From positions 296,411 to 323,375 of the forward strand of contig JAAAKB020000022.1 in the NCBI GenBank assembly GCA_010014835.2: DNA of 26,965 nucleotides, read 5' to 3'. The position numbers and the translations under genes are program-made. Under the pieces are notes generated by a model. It was not told the origin of the DNA. It saw nothing but the letters and a program-made list of their open reading frames with translations, and searched no databases. Of the stretch, positions 1-11,215 are shown one piece after another. The stretch comes from Apostichopus leukothele (Eukaryota > Echinodermata > Holothuroidea > Aspidochirotida > Stichopodidae). The first letter of the stretch is position 1; the number at the start of each line of letters is the position of its first letter.

Positions 1-438
1 GGTTGGGGAGTATGTCTTTAATGGGTAAAATAGGGAGGACGGTTGCTCAACACAGCAACAGACGCCTTTTCGGCCGTTTTCAAGGGAACGAAACTTATTA
101 GTGATTGAAACCGCGGATGCTAGGCTGGTTATAGCGTCCTGCTAAAGTAAGACTTTTACAAAGCATATAAACTTTCACGTTACCGTATTTTTCGAACCGC
201 CTCGGCGTGGACTAAACATGGAATTAACCCGATAGAATTTGTGACGATAATCTCACCGGCTTTTTTTCTCTGAACCTTATTTGCCGCTTCCGCTGTGTAC
301 TTTGGTCACTTTTTTAGACGAACATCTCGAAATTACTCACGCGCACTACATTCATGCATTGCCGAAAGAGTTTGTTTACAGGTACTAGTAGCGATTGATA
401 AGCATTCCAAGTTCAGCTTTCTTGCCCAATCAAACCTC

Positions 439-449
439 GGGAATTTCCC
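439..449. promoter_or_regulatory. Perfect palindromic NF-kappaB site
   Basis: GGGAATTTCCC, an 11-base perfect palindrome matching the Rel/NF-kappaB consensus, lies 367 bases upstream of the candidate start codon. The match is seen directly; use in the cell is inferred. Confidence 0.45.
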
Positions 450-458
450 AATTCACTG

Positions 459-481
459 TGACGTCAAAATGATATGCAAAT
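459..481. promoter_or_regulatory. CRE (TGACGTCA) plus octamer (ATGCAAAT)
   Basis: A perfect CRE palindrome at 459-466, the CREB/ATF-type binding word, is followed eight bases later by a perfect POU-factor octamer at 474-481. Both sit just downstream of the kappaB palindrome. The cluster lies in the CpG-rich region before the first exon, which favours a real promoter or proximal enhancer over chance. Confidence 0.4.
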
Positions 482-815
482 ATCTGTCTAGCCGGAAATA
501 TAATGTTTTATTCATCAGCCGGCTTTCATATAATTTCTTCAACATCACGTTGGCTTTCACGAGACGATACATTTGGCATATTTTCCCCTTTCCTCGAATG
601 TTTTCCAACAATTTCACATAACATTTTTTAAATGTGTTAATATGCTTTTAAGAATGGTGACACTTACCCAAAAAGCAAATAACAAGTATTTATGTCAATG
701 AGATTTACAGTCGGTACAAAACCCAAGCTACGGCGCGAGTTAGAATACAGAGTAGAGCTATATCTCCCAGGCAAGCAGCAGCAGCTGAGGGCGAGAAAGA
801 AGCAACAAGGGAGAG

Positions 816-858
816 ATGTCGGACCGGGACAGCGCTGAGGAACAACCTCAGGGACAGG
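816..858 (+). CDS. First coding exon of an acidic-N-terminus gene, possibly ZC3H18-like
   Basis: ATG at 816 has G at -3 and begins MSDRDSAEEQPQGQ, ending in phase 1 at a good donor (CAGG then GTAAGC at 859). The start is chosen because it lies at the end of a CpG-rich, purine-rich leader and the frame continues exactly into the exon at 10603. Joined with 10603-10680 and 14395-14433 it gives about 53 acidic, Ser/Glu-rich residues with no folded domain. The piece EEQPQG followed by DSGSEQE resembles what I remember of the N-terminus of vertebrate ZC3H18 (NHN1), a nuclear CCCH protein linking the cap-binding complex to RNA decay. That identity is tentative: the zinc finger and RS-rich parts were not seen in the window. 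Any acidic nuclear protein could start this way. Confidence 0.55.
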
Positions 859-3800
859 GTAAGCTTAGATTTATCCCCATTAGTGAACAAGTATACAGAT
901 AAACAAGGTTATGATCGACAAATGGACTAGCAGTCGCCAAAACTGATCGCATTTGATCTCCATACTTGTGCAGTGGATGCCATATTTGATACGCTACATT
1001 TTTGGGAGTGTAGAGATTTTACTACTGCTATACTACAGTCTCCCATCATAGCAATGTTACGTTAGTCAGTATGCACTGTCAAGATTGTGACCCTACCGTA
1101 ATTCAATTGAAATAAATGTGAGAAAATCACCATGGCAAGCATTTATCTTTATTCAATCCAATTCTTTAATGCCCAAAGAAATTGTAGGCCTAAAGAAGGC
1201 TTGTGTCGTGTTTTTGGCGAAATGTGATCTTTGGACTTGTCACGGTTAGGAAAGTGGCCTTTTAACAAGCCTAATGTTAATGCTAGTGGTGATGTTGGAT
1301 AGATATCCTAACGTGATATGTCTAACCTTCGAACAGCTGATTGGCCATCTTGATGCATTGGTCTTTAACTTTTGTAGGCCTACTGAGATGAGGCAATGGT
1401 TAGCCTGTTAAAATTTGCGCATCAGAAGTGTTAACACATATAACGGGAGTGGATCTAACAAATAAATCACATGGATAATAGTAGAATTTTGTTAATTTCA
1501 TAAACTACAAGCAATACTTTGTAGGGATGACTTTTTTGTTTGTGTGCAATGGTTTGTTGGTTGTCCATTGGACTTTCCAACTTCCTTTTACAGTTGCTCA
1601 GACAACAAAGTTGGTTGAACCAAGAAGAAAAATGTGTGTATAAATGTATTTTCTAAGTAGTTTTACTGAACCTGCTTGTTTCTAAGACTTCATCAAGGTT
1701 CAGCCTATTCTTGAAGGTACCATTATCATAGACCATTCTCAAAGTCGGTATTTATGTCATGAACAATGGGGCCGTCATGTTTTGCGAGGGGGGCAGAAGG
1801 AAACAAATATGATACTGTACAAATTCCCATGGATACAGACAATGTTTCTCCCCCTCCCCCTCCCCCAGCCTTTAATTGTGACATCAATACTTCTTCAATA
1901 GGGTACAGCCAGGCTTCAAAGATCAGCCTTGCTTTGTCAATAGGGATAAACTTACCCGTAGGTTTAGACTTAGGACCAATGTGTTTTCTGTTACAGTTTG
2001 AGAATGCTTGAATTGTGACAACATGGAATAAATAATAACTTTACAAATCAGTATGTACAGTAGTAGTTTTTTTCTTCTTTATTTATTATATAGTGGACAA
2101 TTCATACCATGTTTGTATAAAAGTTAAAAGGGTCTGCCATTTTTATCCTAGCAGGACCTTCTAGAGAGGAGAACATTGGTTGGACTTTTCTCCAGATTGC
2201 ATAAGTTAAACGTCAGAAGTATTAGTGTGCTAGGAATTCCGATAACGGTCACCCATGTTCCACTTCAACACACATTTTCCTGGGCATTAATGGTAGTTGT
2301 GTGTGATACATATAGACGGCTGCCCTGGTACAATAGGCCTACACTACAGTTGCCCATGTTTAAATGCCAAATTGTAATAACATTTTTATGAATGCCAAAG
2401 TATGACTTTTCGTGAAATATTTTAGCCATTTCTGGGAAGTTTAAAGCAAACTTTAGCACTGTATGCACAGATTTTGGAAACTTACAAGTTTGCTTAGTAA
2501 GTAAATCTGTAAATATATTGCTTCTAAGAGAAAACATGTATGCATAGAACTAGGTAATGAACTGCAAACCTACTGCATACAGTATGTACTTTATACTGCA
2601 CAATAATTATCCAGCTAGAATCTCCTGAGAGAGGGTGGGAGGTGGAGGGGGGTTGGATGTGTACTAGGGTGCCTGGATGGCAGTTTCATGTATTAGTCAT
2701 ATAAAAAGGCACCACAATGCAAATTTGAATTTTCAAAGCCTGGTACTGATAGTGCACAGATATCTTGAACAGTGAACAGTGCAAAAGTAATTTAAAAAAA
2801 CTGTTCAAATTTAAAGTAAATCATTGAGTTTCAAGGCTAAATTTTAGGTTCTATAGGTCATTCGAATGACAGTTTGGGTCAGTAGTAATGGTTCGGATGG
2901 CGCAAGCCGACATCTTAAGGGAATTTGGGGGGTTACTACCTTGGTGCCATCAGGTCATGTAGGGTCATGTTTGGTCTAGGCATGGTGGCAGTGAATTGTG
3001 ATAAAATGAAGACCAAGTCAATTGACCGTGTCATTGGTTTCAATGTCAAGCAAGTTAACTGTAAGTGTATTAGCAGATACTGTATACATCCATTGAGCAG
3101 GACTTGCCTGCATTACTGTAATAACCTGAGATGTTTATTGTATATAGACTAATAGACTTACTGTTAATGAACACAAGTCTTCGCTCATAGTAGATAGACT
3201 GTTCATTTTACCATGTGATTACACTGTGCAAGTCTGTGCTGGCAGATATTATAATTCATCTTTCATGATTTCACAGTACCTGCGGACATTATTCATAAGA
3301 AATACGGAGGTCTGGTTAAATATCCTCTGGTTTGCTGGAGACATGGTTCTACAGAATCGTTAGCTGGCTAGTAACGTCTCCCTAATATCTTAAGTCAACC
3401 TTACGATACACCAAACAGCCACATCCTAGTCTTAAATGGTCATACCACACAAACACAAACACAGTACATGCATGTACACTTTTCTTATGTTAAAATATTT
3501 TGCTATCATAGCAAAATTCAGACTTCATCAAGTTCATGTAAAGGTGAGCAGCCACCTACAGTAGTACAGCATGGAGGGTATAAACCAACCTGTTGTTACA
3601 AGTACTACTGTCAATAGTCAAGTATCTTCCATAGTTTGCATCCAGATCTCTCTGATGGCAGTTTGTACCAAAGTAGGAAGACACTACTGTATGGAGCCCA
3701 ATGAAGTTAGACATTAAAACACTGTGTACACTTACATGTATGTACAGTATGTATATACTTTAAAGGAATACATTATGGATGTTGTCCCTATGCTGTACCC

Positions 3801-4239
3801 TGTTAATGCCAATCGTTCTGTAATGTGTATAATTTGAATTTCAAGATTTTTAGGTGTACAGAATGTGCAGGCAGGCCCCCCTTTTTTGTATAATTTTTAA
3901 TTTTTTTTATATACTAGTACATGTATGCAAAGGAGATTTTATATGCTAGCACAAGTTGATATAATATTAAATGGTGAAATATGTAACAGGAGTTTTATTC
4001 CTTTGGATAGATCAAAGTTGATAACATTATTTTATAGAGCTGTATATGTAACAGCTGCCCTGTTGTTCTAATGGCTACACTAAATGGTGGTGAACGTACA
4101 TAAAATTAGAGAAAATCTTGCATGCAGTGTTTCCTGCCACCCCGAAGAATTCCACGGTCTTTGATTATTTGTATCACTTTGAATGAAAGCCATGCCATAG
4201 ACACAATATGTACAATTGGATTTCCGGAACCTAACTAAC

Positions 4240-4345
4240 AATAACAATACTAATCATAACAATAATAATAATAATAATATTACAGGGGATTTATTTAACG
4301 GCAAAATCAGAAACAATAAGTAGCTCTGCTCTAGGCACTTAACAA
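4240..4345 (+). repeat. AAT microsatellite with GATTTATTTAACG block (copy 1)
   Basis: An imperfect AAT run (about 4240-4280) leads into GATTTATTTAACG at 4288-4300 and then a block ending near the word gctctaggcactta at 4328-4341. The same architecture recurs at 8205-8270. From memory, similar AAT-linked GATTTAT-AACG elements are scattered through marine invertebrate genomes. It may be a SINE-like or microsatellite-anchored repeat. The right edge is uncertain. Confidence 0.45.
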
Positions 4346-4719
4346 AACAAATCAATCGCAATCAAAAGAACAAGTAAAGAAATAAGAGTCTTTGAGATAT
4401 GTGATAAAAATCACTTGGTATTCCTCTGTACATAGTATCTGTGTTATTAACCAGTTAGTCCAGTACTGACAAAGAGTTAATGTTATGTACACCTTGTTTA
4501 AGGTTGAGATATAAACATGGCTTTGTTTCGTATTACTGTAAATAATGTATGCCTAAATGTAGTCTCTGTTTGGTTCAGTTTCTGTTTCGACGGAAATTTT
4601 AAAAGATTATGACTTTACGGTACAGTAACAGTATACCTACCTACATGTACAGTAGCCTAGTCTTTCCTTTTACAGGTTAAAGTTGTAAGGCAAGTTTGAA
4701 GCAAATTTGATGATTGATC

Positions 4720-4741
4720 AAAAAAAAAAAAAAAAAAAAAA
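4720..4741 (+). repeat. Poly-A run of 22
   Basis: A homopolymer of 22 A. No retrotransposed body or target-site duplication was recognised in front of it, so it is listed as simple sequence. Long homopolymers are also prone to assembly error. Confidence 0.7.
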
Positions 4742-5687
4742 TCCTGTACTTTTGTAGGCTAATTAGTTGTTTTTTTCCCATTTTTGGGGGAAAATTGTAT
4801 AAATTTTGTTTTTTAAAGTTCTCTGCTGGGATCTTCGATGTGCAGTACAGTATGTATGTAGTATACATGTAAGCCAATCGGTATGTATACTGTCATTCAA
4901 CTACTGTACCTTGTTTTTGATGTGAGCAAAGTGTACAGTAAGTGACATTTATGAGATTCACTGCAAGCAGTGAACATTGGGATACCATACAACACTTAGC
5001 TGCACTGACGAAACATGTTTGGAATGCTGCATATATGATAGGCATAGATTCGTTGAAAGCATTGCGATGACTTATCCACCGCAATGGCAGCGTTGGAAAG
5101 TATTTTGTAGATTTTTGCAGATCTATACATGTACTACAGTACTACGTACAGTAGATTCTCACTGTATCTGAGGTTGTAACCATAGCCAGTCCAGCCTGGT
5201 GATTAAACATGATAGGGTGTTTTCTTGAGGTAAAATTGAATTATTCAGCAATTATGAGTGGAGAGTGCATACTGTACATGGCAAAATAAGGTATTCATTA
5301 TTAGTACTTTCTTAAGCCATACTGCCCCCCTCTCCCATGCCTCCTGCCTCCCATCCATACTTTTTGCTAAAAAAAAAAGCATCACTTTTTGTGGAGGAGT
5401 CACTGAACATTGTGCTATGTAGTACTGTATCAATGTCATCAGTTTATAACACTGGCACTACTGTACACACCAATGTCAACTTACTGTATGGTCCATTATT
5501 TGTATGTTAGTTACATGTACCTGTATAATGTTTACTATGACCCAGATACCATTCATACACAATCCTAACAACTCCTCCCTTGATATATCTATCAAACTTA
5601 TAGCCACTGTACAAGGTCCCCAAACCAAAGGTTAGGCTATGGATATGCTGGTAACAGTGTATCTGATCAGATTACAACAGTAGCCAG

Positions 5688-6427
5688 CACTCAATGTGAT
5701 AAAATGCTGGACACAGTGTTAATGGCCAGTGATGTGTGAATTTGATAGTAAAGTATTACATCTCTCTTACTCTGTGAGCTCACTACACATGTATGCATAC
5801 TACAGTAATAGGTTAGTACAACACACAACATGTACCCTGGATCAATATCATCATTCCTGGGTTAGTAAAATAAGTATACATGTACAGTTATACAGTACTG
5901 TAAGGTTGTGTAGAGCTGCATATGTACATTGGAATCAAGCACTCCATATACGATGTGATTTAATGCTGGATACAGTATGGCCAGTGATGTGTGTATTTGA
6001 TAATTAGTAAAGTACTGTAAAGCTCTCTTACTCTGTGAGCCCAGAACACATGATGCATACAACTAGGTCAGTACAACACACATGTACCCTGGATCAATAT
6101 CATCACCAGTCCTGGGTTAGAAAAATAAGTATACATGTTCAGTACAGAACTGTAAGCCTGTGTAGGGCTGCATATGGAGTGATATAATGCTGGACACAAT
6201 GTAGTGCAATGAATGGACAGTGATATATATATTTGATAGTAAAGCATAAAGCTCTCTTACTCTGTGAGCCCAGTACACATGATATACAACTAGGTCAGTA
6301 CAACACACATATACCCTGGATCAATATTATCACGAGTCCTGAGTAATATAAATAAGTATACATGTACAGTACAGTACAGAACTGTAAGGCTGTGTAGGGC
6401 TGCATATACAGTTCATTGGAATCAAGC
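5688..6427. repeat. Three tandem copies of a 225-260 bp unit
   Basis: Three head-to-tail copies start near 5688, 5941 and 6178. Each carries the same ordered landmarks: aatgctggacaca, a word like gatgtgtgtatttgata, agtaaag, ctctcttactctgtgagc, gtcagtacaacacac, taccctggatcaata, aagtatacatgt, and a closing tgtgtag-gctgcatat. Copies differ by substitutions and short indels, so the duplication is not recent. Open frames inside it on both strands follow the repeat and are not genes. Confidence 0.85.
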
Positions 6428-7206
6428 TTGAACAAGCACAGTTCATGTTGTTATGTTTATAATTAGGTACATTTTAATAGTAATTGAACATGCTGTGCAT
6501 AAAATACAGTTCCAAGTACTGTACATATAAAGTACATTATATGCTGACAAAATTAATGGAACACTTCAGTGGGACTACATGTCGTACCTATTTTTGTGTA
6601 AAATATGTGTCAATCGCAGATTTACTGATCAATAATGTTCTCATTTTAAGCTAAATAATTGGAACCAGTCTTAACTTATCAATGGACCTGACAAAATCAC
6701 ATCCAGGCATCAACGTTTTCGTCTTCGCTGCAAGTTATGTTGCACTCACATGTCAAGCATCATCTGTGGATCCTTGGCTGTTCAATTCACTCCCATTTTG
6801 ATGCCGATGATATAGCTCTCAAAAGCAAAAGCAATTGTAAGAGATTCCAAATTTGAGAACAAATGTTGAATTGGAAGCGATCTGATGTGTAAGTTGTACT
6901 CCATATAAGGCCTTGCGGGTTTCTCCGACATTTGTGGTGGTTTAAGCGTAGTAAATAACTAAAAAAAAAATAACTGCTGATTATTAGTATTATCATTAAT
7001 ATTATTACTGTAACACTGATTATTAACATAAATTTGCTGTATATGGTCCAATCCTTACTGTCAGTGAATTAATAGATTGGTGTCCACAATTGTGTGCTAT
7101 AAATGCTTGCAAAGATGCAGGAAGCTCTTGATTATTATCCCAAATATACATGTCCTTGCTTTGACTCATATGTTCTGAAACATTCCTACACATTTTACTG
7201 TATATC

Positions 7207-7229
7207 TGCTCTAATTTCTGCAGGTAAAT
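7207..7229 (+). other. Possible recursive (ratchet) splice point in the long intron
   Basis: A pyrimidine-rich acceptor, ctctaatttctgcag, is joined directly to GTAAAT, so that an acceptor and a regenerated donor share one junction after 7223. This is the layout of zero-length recursive splice sites known in long introns of flies and vertebrates. It lies about two thirds of the way through a 9.7 kb intron. The match may be chance. Confidence 0.25.
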
Positions 7230-8204
7230 TATTTGGCGAGAAAGCTCAAATGCCTACAGTGGTGTTTTTCTGAATTTTTCTTAAATTTCTTTTAATTCTT
7301 CTGCTTCCTGCCCCTCCCCACTCCAATGAGACAGCTAGAAAGATCACTTGCAGTATAAAGGGCTCCTTGTACTTAGTACAAACTTTAACCTTGATGGGAA
7401 GCTACTCAGTGGGTAGTCTGTGACGTCAAAAGCAAAATATGTTTGTAATGCAAATTTAGAATTGTGTTTCCTATTATTAAGTCATGCATTTGGAATTTTG
7501 CCTAGCTGTAATTGGCATTGCATGGTTGGTGTACTGTAAATAGGTACGCCCAGTACATGAAAATTCACAGAAACTGCTAAATTTTCAAATCTGACTAAAA
7601 CTATATACAATCTCTCATAAAGTACTGCACACGTGTATAAACAGTTCTACATTGCTTCTCACAAGGCACCAGTTAAAATCAAAATTATTTCCTGTTTGAT
7701 AATTTATTCAAGAAGTGACATTATATGCTCTCCATTGGATTTTACTCAAGATGACATAAAACTTTTCGACAAGTTTGCAATTATTATGTACTGTATATAC
7801 TACTGTAAAGCATGTTCAAGCACATTGGAAACTGTACTTCATTGTCAGTGTTAAGCAATTACAGTATGTCTCAACCTAGATATTCCATTCATCTGCCTTA
7901 AAGCTTATAAATGTGATGATGTCAATTCTTTTACTTTCCAGAATCAATCATAATCACACCATTCTCTCTCTCGAGTAGAAGCCTAATTTTTGAGTTGGCT
8001 TAGATAACTTTGTGACATATATACTGTACTGTGTATCTGACCACGTTGAACAAATTTTCTGCAAACTACAGTATAAGTCATTAAGTCTGTAGGCTTGAAC
8101 AGGTATATTAAAAATCCACACCCATTTTTTAGACAGGATTTTGAATTCTCCTGAACAGTTAAGACATTATTTATGAAGTGAAAACCAATTTGGTCTCCTC
8201 CCAG

Positions 8205-8270
8205 ATAATAATAATAATAATAATGGTGATTTATAACGTGCGCATATCCACCTGTAAGGGAGCTAAGTTA
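8205..8270 (+). repeat. AAT microsatellite with GATTTATAACG block (copy 2)
   Basis: About six AAT/ATA units lead into GATTTATAACG at 8228-8238, then gcgcatatccacc. It shares its layout with the copy at 4240-4345, differing in a two-base gap before AACG. The right end is not defined by the sequence. Confidence 0.45.
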
Positions 8271-10602
8271 CTGTACATACATACAGTACATACATCTTTT
8301 ACTGAACATGGTCGGTCAGTGCAATGCATCATTACATTTCATACTGTACTGTTCATGTACAGAACATTTTGTGTCCTATGCCTTAATTGTTTATGTATCT
8401 AAAGACAGCTAGTAGTTTGTCATTCAAACACCTTCCACTTTAATGCGTGTAATTCCATTGTTACTACGTAGTCTACTGTATAATAGTATATTATTAATAT
8501 TATTAGGTTTTTCAGACCTTTGTATGTACAGTGAAGCGTTTACCCGTATGGTAAAACAATATTTACTTGTTCATTGGTCAATGTTCAATGTTCAATACAA
8601 AATGTTACACAGCTCTAATACTAATTAAAAACTAAATAGTAAGATGTGTATGTCTCTTAGAATGTTCTACGGAAGCAAACTTTTTGTAGCGAAAGTTCGA
8701 AAAGGTCGACAAGAAGGAGATATTGGAAAAGCTGTTTAGTTCCTTCCTTATGAAAATCATCATAAATGATTACTGTTGATGATGAAAAATGATATGAAAA
8801 GAAGGAGGAGAAAATTAGACGTACTGCACCATGCTCTCTTTGGCCCCATCTGTAAAAGTGACCACCTTGCTCTTTAAACGATATTGAGCTCCAAAATATG
8901 CTATGATTAAGTCTAAATCTGGTCACTGTAAGTTTGATACAGTTTAAAGACTTATCACTTGGGTTACTGTACAATAGAATATTACTGTAATATTTAATGA
9001 TTGAGTCCCTTTGAAACTAAGAGCAATTTACTAATTTTAAGTCCTCTGTTAAAGACAGACAGTTCTGCTCGGTACATATAATTGCCCCCAAAATAATGCT
9101 AGACAGTCAAGTAGTGGTCGGTCACTAATAGTCATGCAGAATTCATCTTAGCAAAATGTTTCTGCCAACAACCTTTAAATCAATATATTCCTCTTGAGCA
9201 CTTATGAAATATGTGTAACATGATAATCATCTATTTTACTTTTAAATTCTCAGTACTTGTTTGCCAAATTTAAACTTTGACCTTTCCAGCTTTACTGCAC
9301 TAAACGCTCAGTGAAAATGACACTGTTTAATGCAATTTTCATATCAATATTCAGAAGTTTTATAGAGTTATCTGTCGTTAAAAATTTTGAGCTGAATAAA
9401 TTTCGCCAGTTTTATTAACAAGTCCGTACTGTAGATTCTACAAACCTCAATCAAAAGTTGCAAGCCCTGCCCAACAGATCATGCACCAATCAAATATCTG
9501 TTTTGTTTACGACTGTGAGGCCTCACTTTTGTGGCTAGCCTGTCTTAGGTTCCTTCTCTTGAATGGTACCTTTCTCTCGGTCTTAAAAGCTTGCAAAAGT
9601 ATGTCATTTCCTTCCATTGGAATTAAAAACACAGGTGTTTTCAGACGTTTCCTACATGGAATTGTAAAAAGTTGACGATACGAGTAGAGGACTGTTAAAG
9701 TCTTGATCGGGCCGCATGTGTAGACTATAAATGTTTTACATTTGTGTAATGAACATGCTGACATGGGCGGTTGCAGTGATCAGAGTGCATTTAGAATATG
9801 AAACACTGAATCTACTTTGGAAGTTTGTTTTCCGAAATTCATCAGCAAACAGGTAATATTGAGACTTTAATGGACCTCAGCAGTGTTTGGGAAATAATTG
9901 GAGGAACAGCTGATCTTCCTGGAAGGTGGTAGTTGCATTCTGGGAAAACTTTCAACAATATTTAATTGATTTACTGTAGTACACTCAAATTTGGGCTTAA
10001 ACCGATGACCATTAAATATTTGTGCAACAGTTCTCTGAAAAAAATTACAGGTGTTTTTTTTTATATATATTTTTTTAGAACAATTTTAGGCTGAAGGAAG
10101 AGGAGGAGAGGGGGAAGGAGGGGGAGGTAGGAGGGGTGAGGTAGGGAAAGGTTGTGTTCAGGCACAGTATAGGTCAGGTGAAGTCCACAAACATTTCAGC
10201 CGCCAGATGGATATGAGGGTTGATTGGAAGATGAAGAGGGAGGTCATGATGAGGTACAGTATCTGTGAGTTTGGGGATTATGAGGATTAGGGATGAATTT
10301 AGTCACAAGTAAGTCCAACAAATCTATCATACCGTCAGAATTTTTTAGGAAATTTAATTGCAGTCCATCCATTCAATCATCACTACTAATCACATACTTT
10401 TAGACCAGTTTACAATTTTTTTGGAGATATCACAAACCTGTCACTGTTTTTGCAACGTTTCTCAAATTTTAAAGTGACCATGTGGCAAATTTATGGGTAG
10501 ACCTTCAGTACATGAATGTCCCCACCTTCACTCTTGCCCTCCCCCTGGTTGAGTAACACTCCTTATTGATTGTGGCCTTTGTTTCACTGTTGTATTGTTA
10601 AG

Positions 10603-10680
10603 GTGCGGACCTGGCAATGGAGGACTCAGGATCTGAGCAGGAAATGCGTTCCCAGGAAGATGAGGGAGAGATTAGAGGTG
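10603..10680 (+). CDS. Second coding exon of the acidic-N-terminus gene
   Basis: A 78-base exon between an acceptor (AG at 10601-10602, preceded by tttcactgttgtattgtta) and a good GTGAGT donor at 10681. It enters and leaves in phase 1, so it can be skipped or kept without breaking the frame. With the carried G it encodes GADLAMEDSGSEQEMRSQED followed by EGEIRG. It is strongly acidic and Ser/Gln-rich, as expected of a disordered N-terminus with possible casein-kinase-type sites. Its base composition is distinct from the AT-rich intron. Forty-five bases past its donor a G-rich minisatellite begins, so the open frame continuing past 10680 is not protein. Which gene it belongs to is unresolved (see the exon at 816). 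Confidence 0.55.
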
Positions 10681-10724
10681 GTGAGTTGACAACGCAAGCT
10701 GTGTGCTCTTATTCTCTTCTGTAC

Positions 10725-11215
10725 TCTGCCTGCTCTAGCTTGTTGGGGATTGGTGGACCCAGGGGAACAGAGAACCGAGGGGTTGGGGGAGGGTTGCTTG
10801 CTCTAGCTTGCTGGGAATTGGGTGGACCCAGGAGGACAGCGGGGGGAGGAGGGATGGTTGCTGGGAATTGGTGCACGGTCTAGGACAGAGTACGGGATGA
10901 TTGTTCTGGCATGCTAATAAGTGGTGGACAGAGGGTGGGGAGAGGGATGCTTGCTCTAGCTTGTGCTGTGATTTTTGGAACCGGAAGGGGATAGAGATGG
11001 GGCTTCCTGCTTTAACTTGCTGGGAATTGGTGAACTCAGGAGTACCGGGGGTTGGGGAATGCTTGCTTTAGCCTACTGTGGGAGGGGATAGAGATGGGGG
11101 TTACCTGCTAAGCTTGCTGGGAAGTGGTACTGTACACCCAGGAGGACAGAGGTGTGGGGATGGGGGGGGTATGCCTGTTCTAGCTTGCTGGGAATTGGTG
11201 CACCCTGGAGGACTG
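10725..11215 (+). repeat. G-rich minisatellite next to an exon donor
   Basis: Imperfect repeats of roughly 50-80 bases built on TTGCTCTAGCTTGCTGGGAA, then TTGGTG, cacccaggaggac and a G-rich spacer. Recognisable unit starts lie near 10730, 10798, 10856, 10949, 11008, 11065, 11107 and 11173. Many runs of four or more G on the plus strand would sit on the intron RNA and could form G-quadruplexes. Unit length varies and several units are truncated. Confidence 0.8.

Larger units (their letters stand above)
1..815 (+). promoter_or_regulatory. CpG-rich promoter and 5' UTR region of the plus-strand gene
   Basis: This stretch has clearly more CpG than the introns that follow (for example cggccg near 70, accgcgg near 110, the block around 198-208, and acgcgc near 339). 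It ends in a purine-rich leader directly before the ATG at 816. No convincing TATA box was seen close to the ATG. CCAAT-like words lie near 426 and 448. A kappaB palindrome, a CRE and an octamer are packed between 439 and 481. The open frame at 295-621 has no domain or splice context and is not called. The transcription start cannot be placed from sequence alone. Confidence 0.5.
859..10602 (+). other. Long first intron (9.7 kb)
   Basis: AT-rich non-coding sequence between GTAAGC at 859 and the acceptor ending at 10602. Small open frames in it have neither domain likeness nor paired splice sites. It holds a kappaB-like but imperfect word near 2919, a 22-A run at 4720-4741, two AAT-anchored repeats, a three-copy tandem array at 5688-6427, a possible recursive splice point near 7223, a CRE at 7421-7428, and a purine-rich block near 10085-10160. 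From about 2 kb onward it is dense in TACTGTA/TACAGTA and ACATGTAC words. Acceptor-like sites near 1592, 3276 and 4676 lack a convincing exon behind them. Confidence 0.5.

Noticed and set aside
181-215. GGTTCGAA word on the minus strand, like a tRNA B box
   Set aside because: No matching A box, acceptor stem or T stem around it.
295-621. 108-codon frame in the 5' region
   Set aside because: No domain, no splice context, and it covers the transcription-factor site cluster; better explained as promoter DNA.
9481-9764. Overlapping frames on both strands (64 and 85 codons)
   Set aside because: No recognisable domain or motif on either strand and no exon borders.
10681-10883. Continuation of the acidic exon's frame past 10680
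   Set aside because: It runs past a GTGAGT donor into the G-rich minisatellite, and the residues become repeat-derived Gly/Trp stretches.
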